64,000 nt of DNA from Caldithrix sp964598255 (GCA_964598255.1 CAZRBA010000055.1:19238-83237), one strand, 5' to 3'. Counted from the first letter of the stretch, positions 52,441 through 62,293 are shown. The notes: a model not told the origin generated them from the sequence alone. Translations and numbers: made by a program.

Positions 52441-54276
52441 ATGGAAAAGAAAAAAGAAACCAAAACCTTAGAACGCGTTACCATCCGTTTTGCCGGTGAT
52501 TCCGGTGACGGAATGCAGTTGACAGGAATGCGTTTTACCTCGACTACAGCACAGGAAGGACATGAGCTGGTAACATTGCCGGATTATCCGGCAGAAATCC
52601 GCGCACCGGCCGGAACGTTATACGGTGTTTCCGGATTTCAAATTCAAATTAGTAGTTCGGAAATTCATACCCCAGGCGACCAACCGGATGTTTTGGTAGC
52701 CATGAATCCGGCCGCACTTAAAGTCAATTTGAAATTAGTCCGCGATAACGGAATTTTAATCATAAATTCCGATGCCTTCAAAGGACGTAATTTACAATTG
52801 GCCGGTTATGAAACCAATCCTTTGGAAGATGATTCCCTAAAAGGTTTTCAAGTTTTTGCGGTTCCCATTACCTCATTAACACGCAAAGCGTTAGAAGGTA
52901 TCAATCTTTCAGTAAAGGAAAAAGATCGCAGCAAAAACTTTTTTGCTTTGGGCATTATCTTTTGGTTGTTCACCCATCCCATGGAACCGACCATTGAATG
53001 GATCAAAGAAAAATTCAAAAAAAATCCCGAAGTTGTCGAAGCCAATATTCGTGCGCTAAAGGCCGGTTATTCCTTTGCACTTTCTACCGAACTTTTCAGC
53101 ACATCATATCGCGTGGATAAAGCCAAAAAAGAACCCGGAAAATATCGTAATGTAACCGGAAACGAAGCCACGGCCCTTGGATTTATTACAGCCGCAAAAA
53201 AAGCCAAAAAAGAATTATTTCTTGGCAGTTATCCCATCACACCGGCCAGCGAAATATTGCACGAGCTCTCCAAATATCGCCATTTCGATGTGAAAACATT
53301 TCAGGCCGAAGATGAAATTGCCGGTATTGGCTCGGCCATCGGTGCCGCCTATGCCGGTGCTTTGGGAATTACCACAACAAGCGGCCCCGGAGTGGCTTTA
53401 AAATCCGAATTCCTGGGATTTGCCGTTATGGCCGAACTGCCGTTGGTCGTAACCAACGTGCAACGCGGTGGACCGAGTACCGGTTTGCCGACCAAAACAG
53501 AGCAGTCGGATCTTTTGCAAGCGTTGTACGGACGCAACGGCGAAGCGCCCATTCCCATTATTGCAGCCAAAAGTCCGGCGGATTGTTTTTACGCAGCCAT
53601 CGAAGCCTCGCGCGTGGCATTAAAATTTAATACACCGGTCTTTTTATTAACCGACGGCTACATCGCAAACGGTGCCGAACCATGGAAAATACCGCATGAA
53701 GAAGATATTCCGGAGATTGAAGTGGAATACGCAACCGATCCCGAAAATTACATGCCCTACAGACGCGATCCGGAAACACTGGCTCGCAAAATGGCCCTTC
53801 CTGGAACACCCGGATTCGAACATCATATCGGTGGTTTGGAAAAAGACGATACCGGCGATGTTTCGTACGATCCGGATAATCACGATCGTATGAATCGTTT
53901 GCGTGCCGAAAAAATAGAACGGATTAACAAATATTTACAATATCCCGAAATCGACGGCGATGCACAAGGCGAATTGCTGGTGGTAAGCTGGGGGAGTACT
54001 TACGGAACGGTTTTTACGGCTTTGGAAGAAGTGCGAAAAAAAGGAAAGAACGTTTCCTGGTTCCATTTGCGCTGGCTGTATCCAATGCCTCCGACCTTGG
54101 AAAAATACATTCACAACTTCAAAAAAGTGCTCGTACCGGAAATTAACCTGGGACAACTTTCCAGAGTTTTAAGAGAAAGATATCTGGTCGATGCCAAAGG
54201 CTTTAATCGTGTGCGCGGTTTACCTCTTAAAACACATGAATTGGTAGAAGCCATTGAAGAAATGTTGAACGATTAA
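52441..54276 (+). CDS. korA: 2-oxoacid:ferredoxin oxidoreductase, fused gamma-alpha subunit
   Basis: A 611-residue subunit. The N-terminal gamma domain (about 10-195) has RFAGDSGDGMQLTG. The alpha or pyrimidine-binding part begins near 235, with GSYPITPASEILHEL and TTTSGPGVALKSE. The fused layout is typical of 2-oxoglutarate (KorA-type) enzymes. With KorB it would oxidise 2-oxoglutarate to succinyl-CoA with ferredoxin, or run in reverse. The isocitrate dehydrogenase at 8.9 kb would supply its substrate. Another 2-oxoacid specificity is possible. korB follows after 24 bases. Confidence 0.92.
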   Translation: MEKKKETKTLERVTIRFAGDSGDGMQLTGMRFTSTTAQEGHELVTLPDYPAEIRAPAGTLYGVSGFQIQISSSEIHTPGDQPDVLVAMNPAALKVNLKLVRDNGILIINSDAFKGRNLQLAGYETNPLEDDSLKGFQVFAVPITSLTRKALEGINLSVKEKDRSKNFFALGIIFWLFTHPMEPTIEWIKEKFKKNPEVVEANIRALKAGYSFALSTELFSTSYRVDKAKKEPGKYRNVTGNEATALGFITAAKKAKKELFLGSYPITPASEILHELSKYRHFDVKTFQAEDEIAGIGSAIGAAYAGALGITTTSGPGVALKSEFLGFAVMAELPLVVTNVQRGGPSTGLPTKTEQSDLLQALYGRNGEAPIPIIAAKSPADCFYAAIEASRVALKFNTPVFLLTDGYIANGAEPWKIPHEEDIPEIEVEYATDPENYMPYRRDPETLARKMALPGTPGFEHHIGGLEKDDTGDVSYDPDNHDRMNRLRAEKIERINKYLQYPEIDGDAQGELLVVSWGSTYGTVFTALEEVRKKGKNVSWFHLRWLYPMPPTLEKYIHNFKKVLVPEINLGQLSRVLRERYLVDAKGFNRVRGLPLKTHELVEAIEEMLND

Positions 54277-54300
54277 AACTCTAAAAGGAGTAAAAGAATA

Positions 54301-55335
54301 ATGAACGAACAAAATAAAGTGCAGGCAGGGCAAGTAAAGTTGACCCCGGCGGATTTTACTTCCAAGTCGGAACCCAGATGGTGTCCGGGCTGTGGGGATT
54401 ATGCCATTCTTGCCTCCATGAAAAAAGTATTGCCCGAATTAGGTATCCCCAAAGAAAAATTTGTTTTGGTCTCCGGTATCGGTTGTTCCAGCCGATTTCC
54501 GTATTATGTGGATACTTACGGTATTCATAGTATCCACGGGCGTGCACCTACGGTTGCCACCGGCATTAAACTGGCCAATCCCGATTTGAAAGTATTTGTC
54601 ATTACCGGAGATGGCGACGGCTTAAGCATCGGCGGAAACCATTTCATCCACATGTGCCGTCGCAACGTAGATTTGACAGTCATCCTGTTCAATAATCGTA
54701 TTTACGGTTTAACCAAGGGCCAGTATTCTCCGACTTCGGTAAAAGGGCAAGTTACTAAATCGTCTCCTTACGGAACAATAGAAGACCCCTTCAATCCGGT
54801 GCTTATGGCCTTGGCCTCCGGCGCAACCTTTGTGGCGCGTACCATCGATCGTAATCCCAAACATCTAACGGAAATTTTACGTCGAGCCGCCATGCATAAA
54901 GGCACATCCTTCGTAGAAGTTTATCAGAACTGCGTCATTTTTAACGACGGTGCCTATGCCGAATTAACCAAACCCGATACCAAAAACGAACGCGCCGTTT
55001 ACATGGAACAGGGTAAACCCTATGTGTTTGGTAATAATCAGGATAAATATCTAAAATGGGTCGGCGACCATTTTGAGGTGGCTCCGTACAAAGAAGGTGA
55101 GCAAGAAGGCGTGGTGTTACACAACGAAAATTCGATTAACCCCACCTACGAATTCAGTTTGGCCAGCATGACCTACGACGCCAATTTCCCCACACCCATG
55201 GGAATTTTCAGGGATGTCAGCAAAGACACATACGAAGAATTGTTGGTTAACCAAATACGCAAAGTTAAGGCCCAAAAAGGGGAAGGCACACTGGAAAAAT
55301 TATGGAATGCAGGCAACACCTTTTACATTAAATAA
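54301..55335 (+). CDS. korB: 2-oxoacid:ferredoxin oxidoreductase, beta subunit
   Basis: A 344-residue thiamine-diphosphate subunit. RWCPGCGDYAIL near residue 22 holds the CxxC of an iron-sulfur cluster site; a further cysteine is in SGIGCSSRFPYY. The TPP-Mg motif is ITGDGDGLSIGGNHFIH to LFNNRIYGLTKGQ at about 101-140. No separate ferredoxin-like delta subunit is present, in line with the two-subunit Kor type. A ribosome site (AAAGGAG) precedes the ATG. A terminator follows the stop. Confidence 0.94.
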   Translation: MNEQNKVQAGQVKLTPADFTSKSEPRWCPGCGDYAILASMKKVLPELGIPKEKFVLVSGIGCSSRFPYYVDTYGIHSIHGRAPTVATGIKLANPDLKVFVITGDGDGLSIGGNHFIHMCRRNVDLTVILFNNRIYGLTKGQYSPTSVKGQVTKSSPYGTIEDPFNPVLMALASGATFVARTIDRNPKHLTEILRRAAMHKGTSFVEVYQNCVIFNDGAYAELTKPDTKNERAVYMEQGKPYVFGNNQDKYLKWVGDHFEVAPYKEGEQEGVVLHNENSINPTYEFSLASMTYDANFPTPMGIFRDVSKDTYEELLVNQIRKVKAQKGEGTLEKLWNAGNTFYIK

Positions 55336-55399
55336 GGGTTGATCGATTCCCTTGCTATACGCCTGAAAAATTAATAAATCGGCTAACCGATCCGAATAT

Positions 55400-55436
55400 C
55401 CCGTCTTAAGAGAAATTTTAAGACGGGTTTTTTTTT
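55400..55436 (+). terminator. Rho-independent terminator after korB, abutting the next start codon
   Basis: CCCGTCTTAA (55400-55409) pairs perfectly with TTAAGACGGG (55418-55427) around an 8-base loop. Nine T bases follow (55428-55436). The T-run ends one base before the ATG at 55438, leaving no room for a normal ribosome site. Confidence 0.88.
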
Positions 55437-55437
55437 C

Positions 55438-56424
55438 ATGCAAAACGAGACGCCGATCATTCTGATTGTGGATGACCAAAGCGCAAACCGAGAAACGATC
55501 AAAGATATCCTTGCAGATACGAATTTTATCATTCGCGAAGCCGAAAACGGACAACAGGCTTTGGATTCGGTTGCCAAGCAAATACCGGATTTGATTCTAT
55601 TGGATGCCATGATGCCCGTTAAGGATGGCTTTGAAGTGGCCCGGCAAATCAGAGCCAATCCCGAAACACGATTTGTCCCGATTATTATGATTACCGCTCT
55701 CGATAGTTTGCAGGATCGAGTGAAAGGGTTGGAAGCCGGAGTCGATGACTTTATTTCCAGGCCGTTTAACATATTTGAATTACGGGCCCGGATTAAAAAT
55801 TTGTTACGCCTCAGAGAATCGTTGAACGAACTGGAAAATGCCGAACAGGTTATCTTTAGCCTGGCCAAGGCCGTGGAAGCCAAAGATCGCTATACGGAAA
55901 ATCATTGTAATCGTTTGGCCAATTTGGCCGAATCATTAGGCGCCTTTTTACATCTCAGCGAAGGCGATCAATTGGTATTACGTCGTGGAGGCATATTACA
56001 CGATATCGGAAAAATTGCCATTACCGATCAAATTTTGCTCAAACCCGGCAAGTTAACACAACAGGAATTCGAAGTAATCAAAAAACATCCCGTAATCGGT
56101 GTGGAAATTTGTGCTCCTTTAAAAACGTTACAGCCGGTTTTGCCTGTAATTAAACACCACCATGAACGTTTTAACGGTAGCGGATATCCGGACGGACTTT
56201 CCGCAGAAAACATTCCGTTGCATGCGCGCATCGTAGGACTGGTAGATTGTTACGATTCGCTGACAACCCGCAGACCTTATCGCCCCTCTTTAACCCCTCG
56301 GGAAGCTTTGCAAATTTGCGAAGAAGAAACCCGACGCGGACTCTGGGATCCCGAATTGTTCAAGGCCTTAAAAGCATTATTAAAAGAAAGACGGTTAAGC
56401 AAAGATTATCTTTTCCTTTCGTGA
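55438..56424 (+). CDS. Response regulator with HD-GYP phosphodiesterase domain
   Basis: 328 residues. Receiver domain at 1-120 with the phospho-aspartate in LILLDAMMP and the start signature IILIVDDQ. The HD-GYP domain at about 135-320 has the metal motif GGILHDIGKIA and the signature HHHERFNGSGYPDGL. The family degrades cyclic di-GMP, usually controlling biofilm and motility. The start must be close to 55438 because the receiver begins there, yet a terminator T-run sits directly before it. Translation may be leaderless or depend on readthrough. Confidence 0.93.
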   Translation: MQNETPIILIVDDQSANRETIKDILADTNFIIREAENGQQALDSVAKQIPDLILLDAMMPVKDGFEVARQIRANPETRFVPIIMITALDSLQDRVKGLEAGVDDFISRPFNIFELRARIKNLLRLRESLNELENAEQVIFSLAKAVEAKDRYTENHCNRLANLAESLGAFLHLSEGDQLVLRRGGILHDIGKIAITDQILLKPGKLTQQEFEVIKKHPVIGVEICAPLKTLQPVLPVIKHHHERFNGSGYPDGLSAENIPLHARIVGLVDCYDSLTTRRPYRPSLTPREALQICEEETRRGLWDPELFKALKALLKERRLSKDYLFLS

Positions 56425-56586
56425 CTACCAAAATCGCGAAGCAAATAAAAGATTATCGCATAAAAAAAGATTTTTGATTATGCATGCACAAAACACATGC
56501 GAAAAAAATATTTTATCGCATATTGTAATTATAAACAAATATGCTTATTTTTTGTCAATACGAATCAAGCGGAGTTGTCAATAATT

Positions 56587-56970
56587 ATGAAAATAATTTT
56601 AACATTTTTCTGGATTGCCATTGGTGCTGTTTTACTTTGGTTTTTTGCCAAAAATTTAGGCCAGCACGTAAATATTTGGTTCTTTACCCAAACGTATGAA
56701 AATATTAACCTGGTTACGGTTATCTTTCTTTCTACCCTGTTAGGCGTATTATTGGGCGCTATTATTATGACGTTACGTATTCTGAAAGAAAAGGCGCGTG
56801 CTGCGGGATTTAAACGAGAAGCCAAACGGTTAAATAAAGAAATAGAAAAACTGAAAAGCAAACTTGATGCGGTCAATAAAGAACTGGAAACATTAAAAGA
56901 AGAACGCGCCCTGCAGAAAACGGAAACGGATTCTACAGGCGAAGCACCTCAAACCGAATCGGAAGTTTAA
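56587..56970 (+). CDS. LapA/DUF1049-like small membrane protein
   Basis: 127 residues from the ATG at 56587; the frame is open 30 codons upstream, but the family-like start is here. Two hydrophobic segments (about 3-22 and 40-62) are followed by a coiled coil rich in Lys and Glu (about 70-110) and a polar tail. This layout matches LapA-type proteins, whose relatives work in lipopolysaccharide assembly. It could open a group with the SPOR protein and Crp/Fnr genes. Confidence 0.75.
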   Translation: MKIILTFFWIAIGAVLLWFFAKNLGQHVNIWFFTQTYENINLVTVIFLSTLLGVLLGAIIMTLRILKEKARAAGFKREAKRLNKEIEKLKSKLDAVNKELETLKEERALQKTETDSTGEAPQTESEV

Positions 56971-57027
56971 CGCTGCAAAACTATTTTCTTGGGATAAAAA
57001 TATTTAAACATTATTACGGGATTAGCC

Positions 57028-57681
57028 GTGTTGCCTAAAATTAGATTCGTTAATACTGTTTGCGTATATATTTTAATTTTGGTTTTCATACAAAACGGCA
57101 GCTACGCCCAAATAAAACCACAAAAATTAATCGCATTGTACCGTAATCAGCAGTTTGATCAAATCAAACAAATGCTAACTAAAGCCTCTCCCAATGATAC
57201 AAGCGGAACAACCTATTTGTTTTTTAAGACACTTTTTTTGCGTAACGGAGCGCAGGCGCGTAAAAATTACGAAACCGTTTTTAAACAATCCGAAAATCCT
57301 CTCAAACAACTGGCTGCCCAACGTTTACACGATTATTATTATGCGCTTGGTCTCTATTTTAAAGCCTCCCAGTATCAAAACGAAACATTAACAAAATCGG
57401 GAGAAAAGACAAAGGCAAAACCGGCCACACACAATTTGTTTTCCGAAAAATCGCCGTTTGAAATTCAATTCGGAGCATTTAGTCGCAAGGCCAATGCCGA
57501 GCTACAGGCCAAAAAACTTACAAAGCAAAACATCCGTGCCCGAGTTGTAAAACGAAAGATCAACAACAAACCGTTCTTCTGCGTATGGGTAAACGGATTA
57601 AAGAACATTGAAGAAACGCAAAAATTTGCCGAACAAATAAAAAAGCAGATTCATTTAGATTATCGTATTATTAAGCCATAG
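57028..57681 (+). CDS. Exported SPOR-domain protein
   Basis: 217 residues starting with GTG at 57028. The signal peptide covers about 1-27 and ends near SYAQ. A helical middle part with repeat-like segments (NQQFDQIKQML) leads to a C-terminal SPOR domain at about 148-217 (FEIQFGAFSRKANAELQAKKL). SPOR domains bind denuded peptidoglycan, often at division sites. It lies 8 bases before the Crp/Fnr regulator gene. Confidence 0.82.
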   Translation: MLPKIRFVNTVCVYILILVFIQNGSYAQIKPQKLIALYRNQQFDQIKQMLTKASPNDTSGTTYLFFKTLFLRNGAQARKNYETVFKQSENPLKQLAAQRLHDYYYALGLYFKASQYQNETLTKSGEKTKAKPATHNLFSEKSPFEIQFGAFSRKANAELQAKKLTKQNIRARVVKRKINNKPFFCVWVNGLKNIEETQKFAEQIKKQIHLDYRIIKP

Positions 57682-57689
57682 GGAGGAAC

Positions 57690-58367
57690 ATGGATATAAA
57701 GGAACTGAAAATGATCCCCTTGTTTTCCGAATTGGACGATAAAGCTCTGGAAGAAATTTCACGAATGTCGGTACGTCAAACGTACAAAAAAGACAACATG
57801 GTACTCATCGAAGAAGAAATCGGATCGACCATGTTTATTATTTTGCGAGGCCGAGTAAAAATTTCGCGCATTAGCGATGAAGGACGGGAAGTGATTCTTT
57901 CCATTTTAGTAGACGGAGACTTCTTCGGTGAAATGTCCATTTTAGACGGCCAGACCCGCAGTGCAAATGCGGTAACTCTTGAAGATTCGGAATTAATGTT
58001 AATCCAGCGTGAAAATTTTTTACGTATTTTACGCGATTATCCGCAAGTAGCGATTAATTTGCTTAAAGAATTAGCCCACCGCTTACGTCGCAGCGACGAA
58101 CAAATTAAAAGTCTTTCCCTGCAAAACGCCATGGGCAAGGTGGCCTCTACCTTATTGCGTATAGCCGATGATTCTGGGATTATTAAGCACGGACAAGTCG
58201 AAATTTCGCAATTACCTCCTCAGCAAGATTTGGCCAATATGGCCGGTACCAGCCGCGAGACCATTTCGCGTGTTATTAAATCGCTCGGCCAAATGGGATA
58301 TGTTAAAAAAGTTGGCAGTAAACTGATCATACTGGATTATGAAAAATTCAGGGAAGATTTTTCTTAA
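57690..58367 (+). CDS. Crp/Fnr family transcriptional regulator
   Basis: 225 residues. Cyclic-nucleotide-binding-like domain at about 10-125 with GDFFGEMSILDGQTRSANA, close to the phosphate-binding cassette of CRP. The C-terminal winged helix has QQDLANMAGTSRETISRVIKSL as its recognition segment. No Fnr-type N-terminal cysteine cluster is present, so a nucleotide ligand is more likely than an iron-sulfur cluster. The ribosome site is GGGAGGA. The sensor kinase follows after 3 bases, a notable pairing. Confidence 0.94.
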   Translation: MDIKELKMIPLFSELDDKALEEISRMSVRQTYKKDNMVLIEEEIGSTMFIILRGRVKISRISDEGREVILSILVDGDFFGEMSILDGQTRSANAVTLEDSELMLIQRENFLRILRDYPQVAINLLKELAHRLRRSDEQIKSLSLQNAMGKVASTLLRIADDSGIIKHGQVEISQLPPQQDLANMAGTSRETISRVIKSLGQMGYVKKVGSKLIILDYEKFREDFS

Positions 58368-58370
58368 AAA

Positions 58371-60449
58371 ATGGATTCGGGTTCGTTTAGCCTTGCCATT
58401 GTTTGCAGTAATTCCGAAAGATTCTCTTATTTTAAGAATATTTTGAAGGAATCGTTTCACCGCATTGTGTCCTTACCGTTTGGCAAGCGCATCGAAATAA
58501 GCCTTTCCGAAGAAATTTTTGATATCGTATTGGTTGATGCCGCTTTTGAATTAACCTTTAATTTGCAGACCATTCAGCATCTTTTAGAGCATAAAAATCT
58601 GCGCAATAAATTGTTTGTCTTTGTTCTAAATCCCTCGCAGGAATCGGTAAAGCATCAGATTTATCGCTTACCCAATAGTCAAATCTTATTTGATCCTGTT
58701 GATAAATTTAGTCTTATTACGGTCATTCATAGCGGGTTGCGTCTTTCAACCCTGCAAAATCGGGTGCAGGTTTATAAAGATTTGCTCGAAGGAGAGCAAA
58801 AATTAATTACGTATATGGACGATTTGCTGGAAATTAATCAAATTCATCAATTCGCCCGTTTTTCGGAAGTGCGCGATTTTTTACTAAATGCCCTAGTTAA
58901 AAAGATAGAACTGACTTTGGCCGTAGAAAAAGCCTTTTTTGGATTTGCCGAAAAAGAAGAAAGACGTTTGCGTATTGAACAGCCCGGACGAAAAAACCAA
59001 CTGGAACGCATGGTTTATTTTTCGTATGAGAACAGCCTTCTGCTTCCCCTTTTGGAACAGAACAAAGCACAAGTTTTGGAGCATGCCGATTTATCGGATG
59101 GGTTTGTTCAGGAATTGGAAGAGTTCTTGGGATTCAAAATTTATAGTTTGCTCTTTGCTCCGGTAAATATTTTCCATCGGGAATTCGGTGCCCTTATTTT
59201 AATTAATAAAATTTATCGGGAGTCTTTCTATGAAAACGATTTGGCCTTCGCTACCATAGCGGCCCAGCGTATTTCATTTGTACTCGAAGAATTTTTACTG
59301 GAAAATCCGGAAGAGGAAATTCTTTCGGGATATTCGGCCAGCCCAGTTCGTTTTCAGGAAGCAGAACAGTACAAATTAGTAAAAAAAATTTTGGAAGCCG
59401 TTAATTTTGGTGTCGTTGTGTTTGATAATCGTTTTACCATTTATTATTTAAATTCCGGAGCATCGCAAATTCTCAACTTTCAAAAACCAGTATCCAAAAT
59501 ACGAAATTTAACGGATATCTTCGATACGAATGTGATAAGCGAAATCCGAAAACTGATCAAAGAAAAACCGCTACCCATTGTGCGGCATGAAGTTCAATTG
59601 GAATCACGTCTTTTTTCGGATAGCTATATCGGCTTGTCGATCTATCCCTTTGAAAACGGAAATACCCATGAAAAGTACATCATGGTTTTTTCGGAAATTA
59701 CTCAAACCAAACGCATTCAGGCAGAAATTATTCGTATGGATCGCATGGCTTCTTTGGGGGTGTTAAGTGCGGGGATTGCCCACGAAATTCGCAACCCGTT
59801 GGCCGGAATTAAAGCTATGGCCCAATCTTTGGAAGACGAATTGCGCGACGATCCCCAAAAGCTGGAATACATTGCCCGCATCCTGCGTCAGGTCGATCGG
59901 TTAGACAAACTGTTACGCGCATTTTTTTCGTATGCCCGTCCGGTGCGTCCGGACCCTTCGCCCAGTTCTATTAAAAAAATTGTTAATGAAGTATTGCCTT
60001 TAATTCAAAGTAAATTAAAAGAACGCGACATCAAATTTTTTACCCGATACGCAACCGACTTGGCCAATGTTTTTGTAGATCAAAATCAAATTCAGCAAGT
60101 TTTGCTTAATTTGTTTCTAAATGCAATCGATGCCATGCCTTCGGGGGGACATTTGACTATCGAAGCAAAAAACGCTCAGGCAGCTATGCCTGTGTTGGAT
60201 CGCCGCAAACGTATTCCGGCCTTGCTATCCGATAAATTTATTGAAATCAAAATATCGGATACGGGTGTCGGTATTTCACCCGAAGAATTGGAATTGATTT
60301 TTAATCCTTTTTTTACTACCAAATCGCAAGGAACAGGGTTAGGACTTTCAATTGTTTATCAAATTATTAAGGAACACGGCGGACAAATTGATGTGAAAAG
60401 CGTACCTGATAAAGGGACAACCTTTACCATTTTACTTCCTGCCGTTTAA
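58371..60449 (+). CDS. Soluble sensor histidine kinase with pseudo-receiver, GAF and PAS domains
   Basis: 692 residues without membrane helices. The N-terminal 120 residues look like a receiver fold; an aspartate remains in IVLVDAAFE but the conserved lysine position reads LFDPVDK. A GAF-like domain covers about 150-310 and a PAS domain about 340-460 (GVVVFDNRFTIYYLNS). HisKA has its histidine in GIAHEIRNPLAGIKAMA. The ATPase domain has NLFLNAIDAMPSGG, DTGVGISPEE and GTGLGLSIVYQII. It lacks a partner regulator gene nearby. Its target might be one of the regulators in the window; this is inference. Confidence 0.92.
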   Translation: MDSGSFSLAIVCSNSERFSYFKNILKESFHRIVSLPFGKRIEISLSEEIFDIVLVDAAFELTFNLQTIQHLLEHKNLRNKLFVFVLNPSQESVKHQIYRLPNSQILFDPVDKFSLITVIHSGLRLSTLQNRVQVYKDLLEGEQKLITYMDDLLEINQIHQFARFSEVRDFLLNALVKKIELTLAVEKAFFGFAEKEERRLRIEQPGRKNQLERMVYFSYENSLLLPLLEQNKAQVLEHADLSDGFVQELEEFLGFKIYSLLFAPVNIFHREFGALILINKIYRESFYENDLAFATIAAQRISFVLEEFLLENPEEEILSGYSASPVRFQEAEQYKLVKKILEAVNFGVVVFDNRFTIYYLNSGASQILNFQKPVSKIRNLTDIFDTNVISEIRKLIKEKPLPIVRHEVQLESRLFSDSYIGLSIYPFENGNTHEKYIMVFSEITQTKRIQAEIIRMDRMASLGVLSAGIAHEIRNPLAGIKAMAQSLEDELRDDPQKLEYIARILRQVDRLDKLLRAFFSYARPVRPDPSPSSIKKIVNEVLPLIQSKLKERDIKFFTRYATDLANVFVDQNQIQQVLLNLFLNAIDAMPSGGHLTIEAKNAQAAMPVLDRRKRIPALLSDKFIEIKISDTGVGISPEELELIFNPFFTTKSQGTGLGLSIVYQIIKEHGGQIDVKSVPDKGTTFTILLPAV

Positions 60450-60467
60450 AACGACTGGTATTTTAAA

Positions 60468-61262
60468 ATGATGATAACTTTATTGTTAACACTTTTTAGT
60501 GGAATTGGTGTCGGTTTGCTGAGCTCAGTGCTTGGTTTGGGCGGAGGAATTATTATCGTTCCTTTGCTAACCGTAATTTTCGATATGCCGCATGCCCATG
60601 CGGTGGCTACCAGTTTAATGACCATTGCATTTATTACCTTGCTTAATACGTGGCGTTTCCAGAAAAAGGAAATGGTAAACTGGCGCCTGGTTTTTGTTAT
60701 TGTCACTTTTTCTTCGGTAAGTTCGCTGGCTGGTGGTTATTTGGCTACAATTTTAAATGAGCGTTTCTTATTGCTTGTTTTTGTTTTGTTTGTTTTGTAT
60801 GTATTTTTACAAACACTTTTTCTCTCTTATTCCTTAAGTGACCAGGTCGATTTGTCAACGCGTTCTCCTTGGTTTTGGGGTTCAATTATCGGCGCCTCAA
60901 GTGGGATTATTTCCGGAACAACTGGAGTAGGCGGCGGAGCGATAATTACTCCTTTATTATTTAAAAGCCGCATCGAAATACACGCACGTGTTGTGCCCAT
61001 TACCAATGCGGTAATGTTGCTAAACGCTCTGTTTGCCTTAATACCTTTCGCCCTGCATCAGCCGCGGGTGCCGGGTACGCTTACGTTAGGTTATATTCAT
61101 ATAGATCGCGCTTTAATGATTTTTGCCGGCGCCGTTCCTGCTTCCGTATGGGGAACCCATTACCAAGGGCGTATTCCCTTAAAAACCAAAAAAATTTTTA
61201 TTGCCGTTGTTTTGCTTATTATTCTTATACGCATGACCGTCAAATTCTTATCCGGAAGCTAA
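60468..61262 (+). CDS. TauE/SafE family anion permease
   Basis: A 264-residue membrane protein with about eight helices in two inverted halves. The halves carry related glycine-rich motifs: GLLSSVLGLGGGIIIVPLL near the N-terminus and GIISGTTGVGGGAIITPLL near residue 150. The family moves sulfite, sulfonate or other anions across the inner membrane, and the substrate here is unknown. It is 18 bases after the kinase gene and overlaps the convergent phosphoesterase gene by 4 bases. Confidence 0.9.
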   Translation: MMITLLLTLFSGIGVGLLSSVLGLGGGIIIVPLLTVIFDMPHAHAVATSLMTIAFITLLNTWRFQKKEMVNWRLVFVIVTFSSVSSLAGGYLATILNERFLLLVFVLFVLYVFLQTLFLSYSLSDQVDLSTRSPWFWGSIIGASSGIISGTTGVGGGAIITPLLFKSRIEIHARVVPITNAVMLLNALFALIPFALHQPRVPGTLTLGYIHIDRALMIFAGAVPASVWGTHYQGRIPLKTKKIFIAVVLLIILIRMTVKFLSGS

Positions 61263-62188
61263 ATCCCTTCTTTTTGCAGTTCGATGATAACATATTCGCC
61301 TGGGCAATTAAAGCGAATGGGTAGTCCGGAAGTTCCGACGCCGCTGGTGGTAATACCGCGAATGCCATTGTATTGCCAGTAATCTTTTGCCATTTTTCGT
61401 GGCAGGCGGCTATGAACCAAAAGCGGGCCGATAAGCGGAAAGCATATTTGTCCCCCATGTGTGTGTCCGCTTAAAAACAAGTCACAACGGTCCGGCGGAA
61501 TGTGTAACAACGCATCATTTGAGTGGCAAAACACCAGCCGAAAGGCTTCTTCGGGAATACCTTGATCGGCACGTGAAAAATCGTCGCTTGCGAAAAAATG
61601 TGCGTCGTCCAGCCCCATAAGCCACACGGTTTGTCCATTACGTCGGATAGGGTACGATTCGTTGATGAGCATGCGAATGCCCATTGCTTCCAACGTTTCG
61701 ATGCTTTCCCACGGATCATGGTTGCCTAATACGCCGAAAATACCGTCGTTTGCGTTTAAATTTTTGACTAATTTCTCGAGAATGTTCATGGCGTTATCTG
61801 TAAAGCCTTTTATTTTAAACCGATAATCGCCACCAAATAAAATCAAATCGAAGTTCAAATTACCTATTTCTTGCCCCAGACGTTCAATAACGGCTTCATT
61901 AAAATCGGCATGCAAGTCCGCGATGAATAACATACGGTAACCATGGAATACAGAAGGCAAATTCTTGAACTTAAGGTGGATTTGATGCATACGAATATTA
62001 AGGGCTTGCGCGCGTCCCAGACTATAAATACCGCTTTGTTTAAGAAGGGGAATAAACAGAGAGAATAAAAATTCGAAACGTTCAAAATGAAATAAACGTT
62101 GCCAGAAAGTAAACAAAAAAGGATTTTGTTCCCATTCTTTTAAACGTCGTTTGCTTTGTACTCGTTTTTTAGCCGGTAGCGGTTGCAT
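61259..62188 (-). CDS. Calcineurin-like metallophosphoesterase
   Basis: A 309-residue phosphoesterase with the two-metal motifs in order: FIADLHAD, FGGDYR, GVLGNHDPWESIE, CHSNDALLH and SGHTHGGQI. A basic N-terminus (KKRVQSKRRLKEW) and hydrophobic residues at about 30-55 suggest membrane association, like YaeI-type enzymes. Likely substrates are lipid or nucleotide phosphoesters. The first motif has Leu-His-Ala-Asp where D-x-H plus N or D is expected, which is acceptable for the family. Confidence 0.88.
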   Translation of the reverse strand: MQPLPAKKRVQSKRRLKEWEQNPFLFTFWQRLFHFERFEFLFSLFIPLLKQSGIYSLGRAQALNIRMHQIHLKFKNLPSVFHGYRMLFIADLHADFNEAVIERLGQEIGNLNFDLILFGGDYRFKIKGFTDNAMNILEKLVKNLNANDGIFGVLGNHDPWESIETLEAMGIRMLINESYPIRRNGQTVWLMGLDDAHFFASDDFSRADQGIPEEAFRLVFCHSNDALLHIPPDRCDLFLSGHTHGGQICFPLIGPLLVHSRLPRKMAKDYWQYNGIRGITTSGVGTSGLPIRFNCPGEYVIIELQKEGI

Positions 62189-62293
62189 GGTATTGTGTCT
62201 TTCTTATCGTGCGTTTATGGATTTTACCTGAATTTACTATCGAACCGGAAGCGGCTTTATTAAAGGGAAGCGACAAAGATGAGCAAAAAATCG

